A DNA stretch of 44,907 nucleotides from a virus: positions 1 through 44,907 of the IMG/VR virus record IMGVR_UViG_3300035034_002318. One strand, 5' to 3'. Shown one piece after another: positions 21,852 through 37,250 of the stretch (position 1 is its first letter; every line of letters begins with the position of its first letter). Both the position numbers and the translations under genes were made by a program. The notes under the pieces are model-generated. The model searched no databases. It saw only the letters and a program-made list of their open reading frames with translations, and was not told the DNA's origin.

Positions 21852-22325
21852 ATGGCCTGGGCACAAGAAAGCAACATGCTTCTTGGCGACCTCGAAACTG
21901 GGCATCTCGATAAAACCCAGTACTTGGAATTCGCCGAGGACGAAATCAACTCCTTTCTCGGGGTGATGTACGTCCTTCCACTCCCGACCCTGAGTGCACA
22001 CAACGCACTCACTCTGAAGGTGACGCAAGCGCGTTTGGCATCGGGCCGGCTGATTCTTGCGATGGCGCAAGGTGGCGAAGATCAAGAACTGCATGCCTAT
22101 GGTCGACATCTCGTCGAGTTGGCCATGAACGACCTGCACCGGATAGGCAAGGACTACGACCTTTTCGACATCACCGGCAACTCGGTGGCCAAGATGGCCT
22201 CAACCGGTTCCTCTCGCGCTGCCACATCCTTCCAGCCCGACGCAGTGAACTCGATGTCGGCGTTCGACATCTACGAACGGAACACCTACAACGGCGGCTT
22301 CGACTCCTGGGCGCCCCAGGGATGA
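21852..22325 (+). CDS. Head-tail connector protein (DUF1320/Mu gp36-like or gp6-like)
   Basis: 157 aa, helical, with an acidic aromatic N-terminal part (AEDEINSFLGVMYVLPLP) and a central helix (LKVTQARLASGRLILAMA), which match the small helical adaptor proteins of the head-tail connector (Mu gp36/DUF1320 or HK97 gp6 style). It comes two genes after the capsid, as expected. Its last four bases overlap the next gene (ATGA). It should attach to the portal ring. Confidence 0.7.
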   Translation: MAWAQESNMLLGDLETGHLDKTQYLEFAEDEINSFLGVMYVLPLPTLSAHNALTLKVTQARLASGRLILAMAQGGEDQELHAYGRHLVELAMNDLHRIGKDYDLFDITGNSVAKMASTGSSRAATSFQPDAVNSMSAFDIYERNTYNGGFDSWAPQG

Positions 22326-22813
22326 ACGTCCGTTTCTTCGTCGACGCAGAATGGCCAATGGCCGACGTCACTCAGGTGACAAGACGCCTGTCCGGCGCCA
22401 GCCTGTCCGAGTTCATGATGAGAGAGGTCTCGCCCTTCTTGCGGAAGCGGGCCTCGATCCGGTTCGCAGTCGAAGGCGACCATGCGTCTGGGGCCTGGGA
22501 TCCGTTGGGCTACATGTCGCAGAAGAACCGCATTCTCCTGGGCTTCGGAGCCGAGCATCCGATCAACGTTCGAACCGGGGATCTGCGGGACTGGGTTCTT
22601 GGCAACTACGGCGAGATCACAAAGGTGACGGAGGGCAGCACCGAGCTGACGTGGCCGGGTGAAACCAGTGGCGAGCTTGACGAAAAGTTCACCACGGCCC
22701 AGGTCGGCAAGGGCACTCCCCCAACTCAAGCGCGCCCGGTGGCCGCCGCCGACGAGCTTGACCTGGCCTGGATTCTCAGCGGCATTCAGGAATGGATTGG
22801 GATTGGAAGATGA
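22322..22813 (+). CDS. Head closure/tail completion protein
   Basis: 163 aa, ATG overlapping the previous stop. The first part looks alpha-helical (LSGASLSEFMMREVSPFLRK), followed by beta-strands (FAVEGDHASGAW) and the ending RPVAAADELDLAWILSGI. The pattern is like the virion morphogenesis/tail completion family (Mu gpG or HK97 gp10 style), also known for a conserved ...RP end before a final helix. It follows the connector. Precise family membership was not tested. Confidence 0.6.
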   Translation: MNVRFFVDAEWPMADVTQVTRRLSGASLSEFMMREVSPFLRKRASIRFAVEGDHASGAWDPLGYMSQKNRILLGFGAEHPINVRTGDLRDWVLGNYGEITKVTEGSTELTWPGETSGELDEKFTTAQVGKGTPPTQARPVAAADELDLAWILSGIQEWIGIGR

Positions 22814-23283
22814 GCACCAAGCCAACCGCCTACCCGGCCGTACTGGTCTGGGAGATCGCCGACTTCCTCAACGTCAACGTTGCCGAATTCAAGAAGGTTC
22901 TTCGTCGACCTCTTCGTCCCACCGACCCGAATCCCTGTGCTGGCGTGATGGCCTCCGACTGGACTCCCGGCGGAATGGCCATTGGCCAGCGACAGCCGCT
23001 CATCGGCACCTACAAAGCCCAGGTCCAGATCCTCTACAAGCACGCAAACGAAGAGGAAGGACTCGAGTATCACTCCGCACTCACAAAGCAGGTGAGGCGA
23101 ATGCTGTACGAGAGCACGGACATCCCATTACGTTTGGCCGGGAATACCGAGGACTTGTTCGGGAACCGTGAACGCTTTCAGAGACTGCGTGTCGAAAGTC
23201 AGCGATTCATGGCAAACGAAGTCAAGGGACAATTCCTTTTCTTCTCGGTGACAGACCTTTCGGTCGAAACGGAGAACGCATGA
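22810..23283 (+). CDS. Tail terminator-type protein
   Basis: 157 aa from ATG 22810, overlapping the previous stop (ATGA). It mixes helices and strands (YPAVLVWEIADFLNV, YKAQVQILYKHAN, FLFFSVTDLSVE) and is of the size and place of tail terminator or tail completion proteins (lambda gpU-like). No catalytic motif. The stop overlaps the next gene. The assignment rests mostly on position between head completion and tail tube genes. Confidence 0.55.
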   Translation: MSTKPTAYPAVLVWEIADFLNVNVAEFKKVLRRPLRPTDPNPCAGVMASDWTPGGMAIGQRQPLIGTYKAQVQILYKHANEEEGLEYHSALTKQVRRMLYESTDIPLRLAGNTEDLFGNRERFQRLRVESQRFMANEVKGQFLFFSVTDLSVETENA

Positions 23284-23564
23284 ACTACGACGAGTACCAC
23301 GCCAAGCGGGCCGAGCAGCGAGCCGAGCGCAAGGCGTTGCGGGACAGCCAGAATGCAGAGGTCGACGAGATCCGCCGTCTCGACAATGAGGCGAACGAAG
23401 CTCGTCGACGTGAGGCCGGCGTGCCGGCTGGCCCTTCGGCTTCGGCCCCAAAGAAGGGGCCGAAGAAGTCAAAGCCAGCGCAAGAAGAAGAACAACCACA
23501 CACCCCACCATCACCGGTCGAAGACTCGAGCGATGATGAATCCAACTCTGACGGAGGTCAGTAA
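23280..23564 (+). CDS. Charged low-complexity protein
   Basis: 94 aa, ATG overlapping the previous stop. The N-terminal half is a basic/acidic helix with KRAEQRAERKALRDS; the C-terminal half is disordered (proline, lysine, serine, aspartate; ends DSSDDESNSDGGQ). It stands between tail-terminator and tube genes. Such proteins may be assembly aids. No family is recognised. Confidence 0.6.
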   Translation: MNYDEYHAKRAEQRAERKALRDSQNAEVDEIRRLDNEANEARRREAGVPAGPSASAPKKGPKKSKPAQEEEQPHTPPSPVEDSSDDESNSDGGQ

Positions 23565-23566
23565 TC

Positions 23567-24607
23567 ATGGGTTTCCAGTCACAGTCCGGCCAGGTCGGGT
23601 TCAAGACGCAGGCCGCAGCAGGCACATTCCTCAATCCAGGCGCAGCCTCTCCAAACGACGGCGTGTTCATGCAGCTTCGCGGTGGTGCCCTCGGCGCCGA
23701 TCGCGAACTGATCATTCCTGATGCAGAGATCGGCGGCGGTCGCGACATCACAGCTTCCGTCCTCGGGCCTGTCGCATACAGCGGCGAGTACGAGTTCTAC
23801 GGCCGCATGGAGTCAATCGCCACGATCATCAACGCCGCCTTCGGGACGACCTCCAGCACCGGGACCGGCACCACCTACGGCACCGATCTTGTTGGCGTCC
23901 ACGTCATCACCCCGGTCGACTCCTCCAACCTCCCGTGGCTGTCCATTGAAGAGTCGATCGCTGACGGCCTCGAATCCTTCCAATACACCGACGCTCGCGT
24001 GAACAGCTTCAGCCTCGAGTGTGAACCCGACGGCTACCTCATGGGCACCGTGGGACTCATCGCCCTCACGCAGGTTGCGGGCATCACGAAAACTTCCGCA
24101 CCGGAGTGGGACACGACCCCGCTGCTTGTCGGCACCAGCATGACGGTGACCATCGGCGGCTTGACCAGCTACATCGTTCGCGACTTCTCGATGGACTTCA
24201 CCAACAACATCGAAGACGACGTGTTCTCCCTCGGCCGCCTGACCCTTCAGGATCTGACCGCGAAGCGACGGGAGCTGACCACCAGCTTCACGATTCGTCC
24301 CACCAACATCGACCTCTGGCGCGAATCGGTGTACGGCTCGTCCTCCGCCACCGGCCCGTTGTCGGGTGCCGCCGCGCAGAAGGACGTGAACATCAACATC
24401 ACTTCGTTCGAGAACATTGGCACCGGTGTCACCACGAAGTTCGAACTCGACATCGACATTCCGTTTGCCAACATCCAGCCTTTCGCTCTCGAGCCGAATG
24501 GTGACGACGTCATCGAGTACAGCATCGAAATGCAGGCGATTCGTCCGACCACTGGCACTCCGATTTGCACGATCACCGTCACGAACGGGTTCGACGAAAT
24601 CAAGTAA
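23567..24607 (+). CDS. Major tail protein (tail tube)
   Basis: 346 aa, with a GGAGG site upstream of ATG 23567. It is beta-rich throughout, starting GFQSQSGQVGFKTQAAAGTF, with YSGEYEFYGRMES and a C-terminal half that includes TVTIGGLTSYIVRDFSMDF. This fits the tail tube family that builds the hexameric rings of the long tail. It lies immediately before the tail chaperones and tape measure, the invariant order in siphoviruses. A terminator hairpin follows. Confidence 0.85.
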   Translation: MGFQSQSGQVGFKTQAAAGTFLNPGAASPNDGVFMQLRGGALGADRELIIPDAEIGGGRDITASVLGPVAYSGEYEFYGRMESIATIINAAFGTTSSTGTGTTYGTDLVGVHVITPVDSSNLPWLSIEESIADGLESFQYTDARVNSFSLECEPDGYLMGTVGLIALTQVAGITKTSAPEWDTTPLLVGTSMTVTIGGLTSYIVRDFSMDFTNNIEDDVFSLGRLTLQDLTAKRRELTTSFTIRPTNIDLWRESVYGSSSATGPLSGAAAQKDVNINITSFENIGTGVTTKFELDIDIPFANIQPFALEPNGDDVIEYSIEMQAIRPTTGTPICTITVTNGFDEIK

Positions 24608-24674
24608 GAGAGGTCACAATTCGTAGACCTATCATCCAAAGCTGAGGTGCAATGCAAGCAGGCACCCGGCACAC

Positions 24675-24707
24675 AAAGGCCGGGGAACTCACACTTCCCC
24701 GGTCTTT
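24675..24707 (+). terminator. Terminator hairpin after the tail tube gene
   Basis: The arm at 24675-24687 (AAAGGCCGGGGAA) pairs with 24695-24707 around a seven-base loop (CTCACAC), 13 pairs with one G-T. The A-rich start and TCTTT end give the usual rho-independent shape. It would reduce read-through into the chaperone and tape-measure genes, which are needed in far fewer copies than the tube protein. Confidence 0.75.
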
Positions 24708-24749
24708 GCCGTTCCTACAACAAACACACGAGCACTGGAGGCTCACAAT

Positions 24750-25244
24750 ATGTCTGACGACATTCGGGAAGTTCAAGAAGCACACTCGGCAATCCCTTCA
24801 CAGGCGGACTACTTCGGCGTCGATGAGGTTCATCGGTTCATGCTCCCCGACCGCGAGTCCTGGGTCGAGCACAAGACCATGACTGAAGGCGATCGACGGA
24901 AGTTCTTGAAGCAGACGAACAAGAACGTGAAGCTCGACAAGAGGGGCGAGGCCACCATCCAGGTCGCTCCCGGCGAAGAACGTGCCGCGCTCATCACCGC
25001 TGCGCTGTGTGGGTGGAACCTCAAGAGCAATGGGATCGACGTGGCCTTTGCCGTGTCGTCCGTCAACCGATTCCTCGAACAGGCCAACCCAAAGATCGTG
25101 GACCTGATCGAAAAAGACATTCGCACCCACAACCCGTGGCTGATGAACGAAATGACCGTCGAGGGAATTGACGAAGAGATGGATCGTCTTGTTGAACTCC
25201 GAGCTGAGATTGTTGAACAGGAAGCGGGAAACGCCACTTCCTGA
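24750..25244 (+). CDS. Tail assembly chaperone (gpG-like), upstream frame
   Basis: 164 aa. The protein is helical and acidic with GDRRKFLKQTNKNVKLD and ends VEQEAGNATS. It occupies the slot of the lambda gpG-type chaperone that coats the tape measure before the tube forms. Near its end is the heptamer GGGAAAC at 25226-25232 in the slippery register G-GGA-AAC, allowing a -1 shift into the next frame (see the fusion). Start is ATG 24750, preceded by GAGG. Confidence 0.85.
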   Translation: MSDDIREVQEAHSAIPSQADYFGVDEVHRFMLPDRESWVEHKTMTEGDRRKFLKQTNKNVKLDKRGEATIQVAPGEERAALITAALCGWNLKSNGIDVAFAVSSVNRFLEQANPKIVDLIEKDIRTHNPWLMNEMTVEGIDEEMDRLVELRAEIVEQEAGNATS

Positions 25245-25467
25245 ACTCGGCTCGGCTCTTTGCCAAGGGAAACCCTGTCCCGAACCCACCAGAGTCAATG
25301 CGGGTGTTCGTTGTCTGCCAATCAATGAAGTGGGCGCACCTTCCACTGCCCGGCGGGCTGTACGACCAGCACCCCAAGTTGATTGATCAGTTCCAAATTC
25401 TCTGGCAGGAAATGGCGAAAGAAGAAAAAGCCAAGCAGGACAGGCAAAAACGCAGCAAGGGGAAGAG

Positions 25468-25471
<4 letters not shown>
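24750..25471 (+). CDS. Tail assembly chaperone G-T fusion made by -1 frameshift
   Basis: Ribosomes that slip at 25226-25232 leave the upstream frame after codon 161 and continue in the -1 frame for 79 residues, ending at TGA 25469-25471 (about 240 aa). The added part carries RVFVVCQSMKWAHLPLPGG, FQILWQEM and a basic tail, typical of the T segment. The T frame has no independent good start. Fusion of this kind is the classical lambda gpGT arrangement; the ratio of the two products controls tail assembly. The TGA overlaps the tape-measure start (ATGA). Confidence 0.85.
25226..25232 (+). promoter_or_regulatory. -1 ribosomal frameshift site GGGAAAC
   Basis: Canonical X-XXY-YYZ heptamer in the correct register (GCG GGA AAC). 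The upstream-frame stop follows 10 bases later, and the -1 frame is open to 25471. A second copy of the same heptamer at 25267-25273 lies in the shifted frame. Confidence 0.85.
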
Positions 25472-32913
<7,442 letters not shown>

Positions 32914-32915
32914 TC

Positions 32916-33593
32916 ATGGTTGCCAGTTCACTCAACGACCTGACCGGCTCAAGTGGCTACGTCACCATCTCCTGGACGGGCTTGACCCCTCGCGTCGACC
33001 ACTACGCCTACCGGGTGTACCACCGGTCCGCTGGCGCTGTCGCTTGGACCCTCCTGACCGAAAACCAGGGCGGCACCGGGACGGGCAGCTACGACGTCTA
33101 CCAGTTCGCCAACGGCGGCACCCAGGAGTTGACACTGGTCGAAACCACCATCGACATCAACGGGTACCTCACCGAACTTTCGTTCGCCAACGCAAACAGT
33201 TTCACTCCTACCGGCGACGCCAAGTACTGGCTTGTACACCCGACCAATTCGTCATTGACAATGATGTTGCCAATCGTCACTTCGGATTCGTACACCGAGG
33301 AAGTCGAGCATCAGGCGATCCAGCTTTTGGGGCGAGGTCGAAAGATCAACCTTGGCGAGCGGTACGGAGTGACAGGCAGCCTGTCAATGATGCTGATTGG
33401 CAACGCAAACGATTCAGCTCGCGAACAACGGGTGGCGTTCCAGGCTCTCGTCGGCTCGGGTTCAAATCTTTTCCTGCGAAACCCTTTCGGCGATCTCTGG
33501 AATGTCTGGATCGGCAACCCCAGCTACGACCGGGTGGCCACCGGCAGCACCGAGACGATGAACGTCAGCTTTGACTACACCGAGGTGGGTTGA
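32916..33593 (+). CDS. Distal tail protein, with fibronectin-like start
   Basis: 225 aa, starting two bases after the tape measure. The N-terminus is fibronectin III-like (YVTISWTGLTPRVDHYAYRV). The remainder looks like a Dit-type beta structure (LGERYGVTGSLSMMLIG then FLRNPFGDLWNVWIGN). The distal tail protein caps the tube and carries the baseplate. Its stop overlaps the next start. Dit identity is inferred from position after the tape measure and from pattern. Confidence 0.7.
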   Translation: MVASSLNDLTGSSGYVTISWTGLTPRVDHYAYRVYHRSAGAVAWTLLTENQGGTGTGSYDVYQFANGGTQELTLVETTIDINGYLTELSFANANSFTPTGDAKYWLVHPTNSSLTMMLPIVTSDSYTEEVEHQAIQLLGRGRKINLGERYGVTGSLSMMLIGNANDSAREQRVAFQALVGSGSNLFLRNPFGDLWNVWIGNPSYDRVATGSTETMNVSFDYTEVG

Positions 33594-34777
33594 TGCCCGC
33601 CCTGTCTTTTCCGCCTTCGTACATTGAGGACGCTGTCAGTGGTGCTGTCACCAAGTACAGCCGCCGCATCGACGTCTACGAATCCGACAACACCACTCTG
33701 TGGGCGACCGATGTGCCGCTCATCTCGGGGTCGGTTTCTGTTGACCAGACCCGAGCGGAACGACGAACCGCCGACTTGACGCTGCTCAGCATCAACGGCT
33801 CACTCAAGCCGAATCGCAACGGTGGGTTCTGGTACGACAAGATCATCAAGGTCGTCATGGGTGTCGATTCGCCCAGTGGCAACTGGGAGCGGAACCTCGG
33901 CTGCTTTCTCATGGACAGGATTGGCACCGAGAATTCTCGAGGCGAAACCAAGGTGACGTGCAGGGACTTCTCCAAGCGAATGAAGTTCGGACTTCCTTAC
34001 GCGACGGCGTGGGCAGAAAACACTCCCATCGAGAACGTGATTAAAGCGCTGGCCCAGGGGGCCGGCTTGCCGACGGTCCCAAGCCTTCCGTTGACTGGGA
34101 TCAACACCCAGGAAGAGTTCTTCTTCGATCAAGGTGCCGATCGCTGGAGTTCTGCCTACGAGGTGGCGACTGCGTACGGATACGACCTCTGGTTCGATGC
34201 CGATGGCGCTCTCAAGTTGACCGTGTTCGAAGACCCGGCGACAACGCAGCCGCAGTTCGCTTTCCAGGCTGGCGCCTCATCGAACATCGTTTCGATCGGC
34301 AGGTCAGTGAACGATTCTCTGATCAGAAACCACATCGTCGTCCACGGGACCGCCCCAGACGAAACCCCGGTATGGGGCGAAGCCATGAATCTGGTTGCCA
34401 ACTCTCCGACGAACGTCTCCAAGCTGGGGCTTCGAACTGAGGTTTACACCTCAAACTGGGTCACGAACGCCACTCAGGCTCAACAGGTCGCAGAAAATCA
34501 ACTGGCTTACAAATCCCTCGAGGCATGGGAATCTTCGGTCGGCACCGTCATCGTTCCCTGGCTTGAAGCCGGAATCATCGTCAACTTCGAAGACCCGGAA
34601 GCAATCCCAGGAGACCCGGACCGATACCTCCTGAGCAAATTCGAAATTCCGCTTGACCTCTCTGCCGCTAGCGCAGAGTTGCGCCGAGTCACTAATGTGA
34701 TCAACTTCAACCCCGAGTTTCCAGGTTCGGGCATCCACCCGAACACTTCCGTCTATCCAAACGAGGCACTGATTTAA
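33593..34777 (+). CDS. Tail/baseplate hub protein
   Basis: 394 aa, ATG overlapping the previous stop (TGATG). It starts with an antiparallel beta pattern (YSRRIDVYESDNTTLWATDV, ISGSVSVDQTRAERR), then the region WYDKIIKVVMGVDSP followed by RDFSKRMKF. The middle carries YEVATAYGYDLWFDADGALKL, a pattern seen in hub proteins of the gp27/Tal kind. It should sit under the tail tube next to the distal tail protein. No lytic domain is visible. Confidence 0.7.
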   Translation: MPALSFPPSYIEDAVSGAVTKYSRRIDVYESDNTTLWATDVPLISGSVSVDQTRAERRTADLTLLSINGSLKPNRNGGFWYDKIIKVVMGVDSPSGNWERNLGCFLMDRIGTENSRGETKVTCRDFSKRMKFGLPYATAWAENTPIENVIKALAQGAGLPTVPSLPLTGINTQEEFFFDQGADRWSSAYEVATAYGYDLWFDADGALKLTVFEDPATTQPQFAFQAGASSNIVSIGRSVNDSLIRNHIVVHGTAPDETPVWGEAMNLVANSPTNVSKLGLRTEVYTSNWVTNATQAQQVAENQLAYKSLEAWESSVGTVIVPWLEAGIIVNFEDPEAIPGDPDRYLLSKFEIPLDLSAASAELRRVTNVINFNPEFPGSGIHPNTSVYPNEALI

Positions 34778-34778
34778 A

Positions 34779-35213
34779 ATGACATACGTCAAAGAAGTCT
34801 GGGTCAACGGCTCTGGCGGTGGAACCCCCATCGACGCCGGTTCGCTCAACAACATGGAAGGCGGCATTGAGACCGCTGACGTCAACGCCAGAAAGGCCCT
34901 TGTTGACGTCCTCGCGGCCCAGGCCGACGCAACTACCGCCCTCACCAACGCAGCGACCGCACAGAGCACCGCAAACGCCGCTACGACGACTGCAAACGCA
35001 GCACTCCCGGAGACCACCATCAACGCAAAGGGTGATTTGCTTGGAGGCACTGCCCCCAACACCGCCGGTCGCCTGCCGGTTGGGTCTGACGGGCGAATCC
35101 TCACTGCCGACAGCACCCAGGCCACCGGCCTCAGGTGGGGACGCAGATTCACCGCCGACGCTGCCCCTCCGTTGTCCCCCGCAGTCGGGGACATCTGGAT
35201 CGACATTACTTAA
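34779..35213 (+). CDS. Small tail fibre protein
   Basis: 144 aa starting MTYVKEVWVNGSGGGTPIDA, followed by SLNNMEGGI, an opening commonly seen at the N-terminus of phage fibre proteins. The middle is an alanine/threonine-rich repetitive helix (STANAATTTANAAL), the end a small beta unit (GDLLGGTAPNTAGRLPVG and FTADAAPPL). A fibre or baseplate connector is likely. It starts directly after the hub gene. Confidence 0.65.
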   Translation: MTYVKEVWVNGSGGGTPIDAGSLNNMEGGIETADVNARKALVDVLAAQADATTALTNAATAQSTANAATTTANAALPETTINAKGDLLGGTAPNTAGRLPVGSDGRILTADSTQATGLRWGRRFTADAAPPLSPAVGDIWIDIT

Positions 35214-35228
35214 CCAAAGGAAAAAATC

Positions 35229-35597
35229 ATGACCGCATCGAACTTTCTCGAAAACGCCTGGCTCAACACACTGCGGGGAACTGCCTTCTCTGTGGCTGGC
35301 ACCTGGGTCAAACTCCATCTGGGCAATCCAGGCGAAGACTGCACCGGCAGTCCTGCCGCTGAGACCACCCGCAGGCCCGTCACTTTTGCGGCGGCATCCG
35401 CCGGCACGATGGCATCGAGTGCTGCCGTGACCTGGACTTCGGTTTCCACCACCGAGACGTACAGCCATTTCAGCGTTTGGAGCGCTCTCACCGGTGGCAA
35501 CCCGCTGGGCTACGGCGCACTTACGTCTTCCAAGGCCATCACAGCAGGCGACGACGCGACTTTCCCGTTGGGCCTTCTTACGTGGTCTGTCAACTGA
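35229..35597 (+). CDS. Tail fibre-associated protein
   Basis: 122 aa with AAAGGAAAAA before ATG 35229. The opening NFLENAWLNTLRGTAFSV and the middle WTSVSTTETYSHFSVWS, then GNPLGYGAL, recall phage proteins that form small beta-sandwich fibre tips or attachment domains. No membrane helix or catalytic motif. Position between fibre genes supports a structural role. Confidence 0.6.
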   Translation: MTASNFLENAWLNTLRGTAFSVAGTWVKLHLGNPGEDCTGSPAAETTRRPVTFAAASAGTMASSAAVTWTSVSTTETYSHFSVWSALTGGNPLGYGALTSSKAITAGDDATFPLGLLTWSVN

Positions 35598-35603
35598 GCG
35601 ACC

Positions 35604-37250
35604 GTGTACTACCTCGCCAGGTGGATCGCCGACGACTCTGATCCCGCAGAAACCGACATTCGACCAGCGGTGCCCGAGGGGGCCAGCTTTGCCGCAATCG
35701 ACCTGCGGGGGTCCAGTGCTGCCCAAAGTGGCACAGCCACCGGGTTTGCGCTGGTCGACTCTGTGGGTGAGGTCTGGTCGGAGGTGCCGGGCAAGCTGTG
35801 GCGGATCGCCGACGAACACAAGGCCAAGTCGAGGGTTTTGCAACGTCGAATGTCGAACCTGCTCGGCTTCAACTTCGACGAGTCTGACGTAGGGCGACTG
35901 CTCTTGGAGTGGTACCTCAACGGCAATGACGCCAATGGCGGCAAGCCCAACGAGCTTCAGGTCAACAGGAAGCGCGACAGCTACAGCATCCATCTCGGCG
36001 GCAAAGTCCTGGCGGAGATCCCTGCGGTGGCCGGTGGTGCGGTCATGACCGACGACTTCAACCGTGCCAACGGTGTGATTGGTTCGAACTGGACCAAGGT
36101 CAGTAACGACTCGAATCCGGTGTTCACGATCACATCGAACCAGCTTGCAGTGCAGGGCAGGCGAGGCGTTGCGTACTACACCTACAACGACGGCACCTCG
36201 GCGTCGGACGCCCAGTATTGCGAGATCGAGGTCGCTGATCTCGGCTACAACCAGTTCGCCCCGCAGGTCCGCATGCTCAACTCGTATGCGAACGGTTCCG
36301 GCTACCAGGCGTACTGGGAGGGACACGCCGCCAACCGTGCCCGCATCCGGTACACGAACACCGCGGCGGCTCCTGGGCGAACGACGCTCACCAGCGACAC
36401 GAATGCAACCGGGGTGGCCGACCTTCCGCTCATTCGCATCGAGGTCGACGGGTCGGCGCTGTCGTGGTGGCACGACGGCGCCGAGCTGACCGGCATCGCA
36501 ACCACCGACACGACCTACCCCGGCGCTTCCACCCGTCGGAGTGGTGGCCTTTACCTCTTCGAGCCGGACAGTCACATCGACAACTGGGCGTTCGGTGATC
36601 TGGCCAACCCGCCAGTTGAAATTGAGGGCGAAGTCCCCACCGCCGTCTCGCTGGTTGCCCCGGAGCCAGAAGTGGTCCGGGTCTTCGAGGGCGGTGAAGC
36701 GGTGGGCACCACGACACCCGAGGGCACCCTGGTCATCGTCAAGATCCTGGCCGGTGGCGAAGACATCGCGATCACCACCGAACTTGTCGCACCAGCACCC
36801 GGCCGGGAAGTGAACCTGGCCGGCGACACCATCATGGCCACAAATTCGTTCAGTGCGGAACTGGAGGTGGAGACCGCAGCCTTGGGCGGCCCCATCGAAA
36901 CCGAGGTGGAGTTGACTGGGCCGATCGCGTTGCTCAACCGAATAGGGGGCGAAATTTCTTTGACCTCTTCGTCCCTCACCGGCAAACTTGCGGCCACGGC
37001 ACTTGCGAGGGCCGGCGAAGAAGCGGGCGTCGAGGTTTTCGCCACATTGACGGGCGGCCCGCTCAAGAGGACGGCCCGGCTGGTGGGCGAAGTCGACAGT
37101 GAGGCCAGGGTCACATTCGGCGAACCGACAACCCTGGCCAAGATGTGGAACGGAACGGCCTGGACCTCGGTCTGGATCAACGTGCAAGTGGTTGGCACTT
37201 TCAAGCGTGGACAACTCAGAATTTGGAACGGGACACAATGGCTGGGCTGA
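35604..37250 (+). CDS. Tail protein with a concanavalin-like lectin domain
   Basis: 548 aa from GTG 35604. The N-terminal 140 residues are a mixed region (YYLARWIADDSDP). Residues about 148-330 (DFNRANGVIGSNW, then CEIEVADLGYNQF, IRIEVDGSALSWWHDG, SHIDNWAFGDL) form a concanavalin/LamG-like beta sandwich, likely sugar-binding. The tail end repeats WNGTAW and WNGTQW. It overlaps the next gene by 13 bases. A lectin role on the host surface is inferred. Confidence 0.7.
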   Translation: MYYLARWIADDSDPAETDIRPAVPEGASFAAIDLRGSSAAQSGTATGFALVDSVGEVWSEVPGKLWRIADEHKAKSRVLQRRMSNLLGFNFDESDVGRLLLEWYLNGNDANGGKPNELQVNRKRDSYSIHLGGKVLAEIPAVAGGAVMTDDFNRANGVIGSNWTKVSNDSNPVFTITSNQLAVQGRRGVAYYTYNDGTSASDAQYCEIEVADLGYNQFAPQVRMLNSYANGSGYQAYWEGHAANRARIRYTNTAAAPGRTTLTSDTNATGVADLPLIRIEVDGSALSWWHDGAELTGIATTDTTYPGASTRRSGGLYLFEPDSHIDNWAFGDLANPPVEIEGEVPTAVSLVAPEPEVVRVFEGGEAVGTTTPEGTLVIVKILAGGEDIAITTELVAPAPGREVNLAGDTIMATNSFSAELEVETAALGGPIETEVELTGPIALLNRIGGEISLTSSSLTGKLAATALARAGEEAGVEVFATLTGGPLKRTARLVGEVDSEARVTFGEPTTLAKMWNGTAWTSVWINVQVVGTFKRGQLRIWNGTQWLG

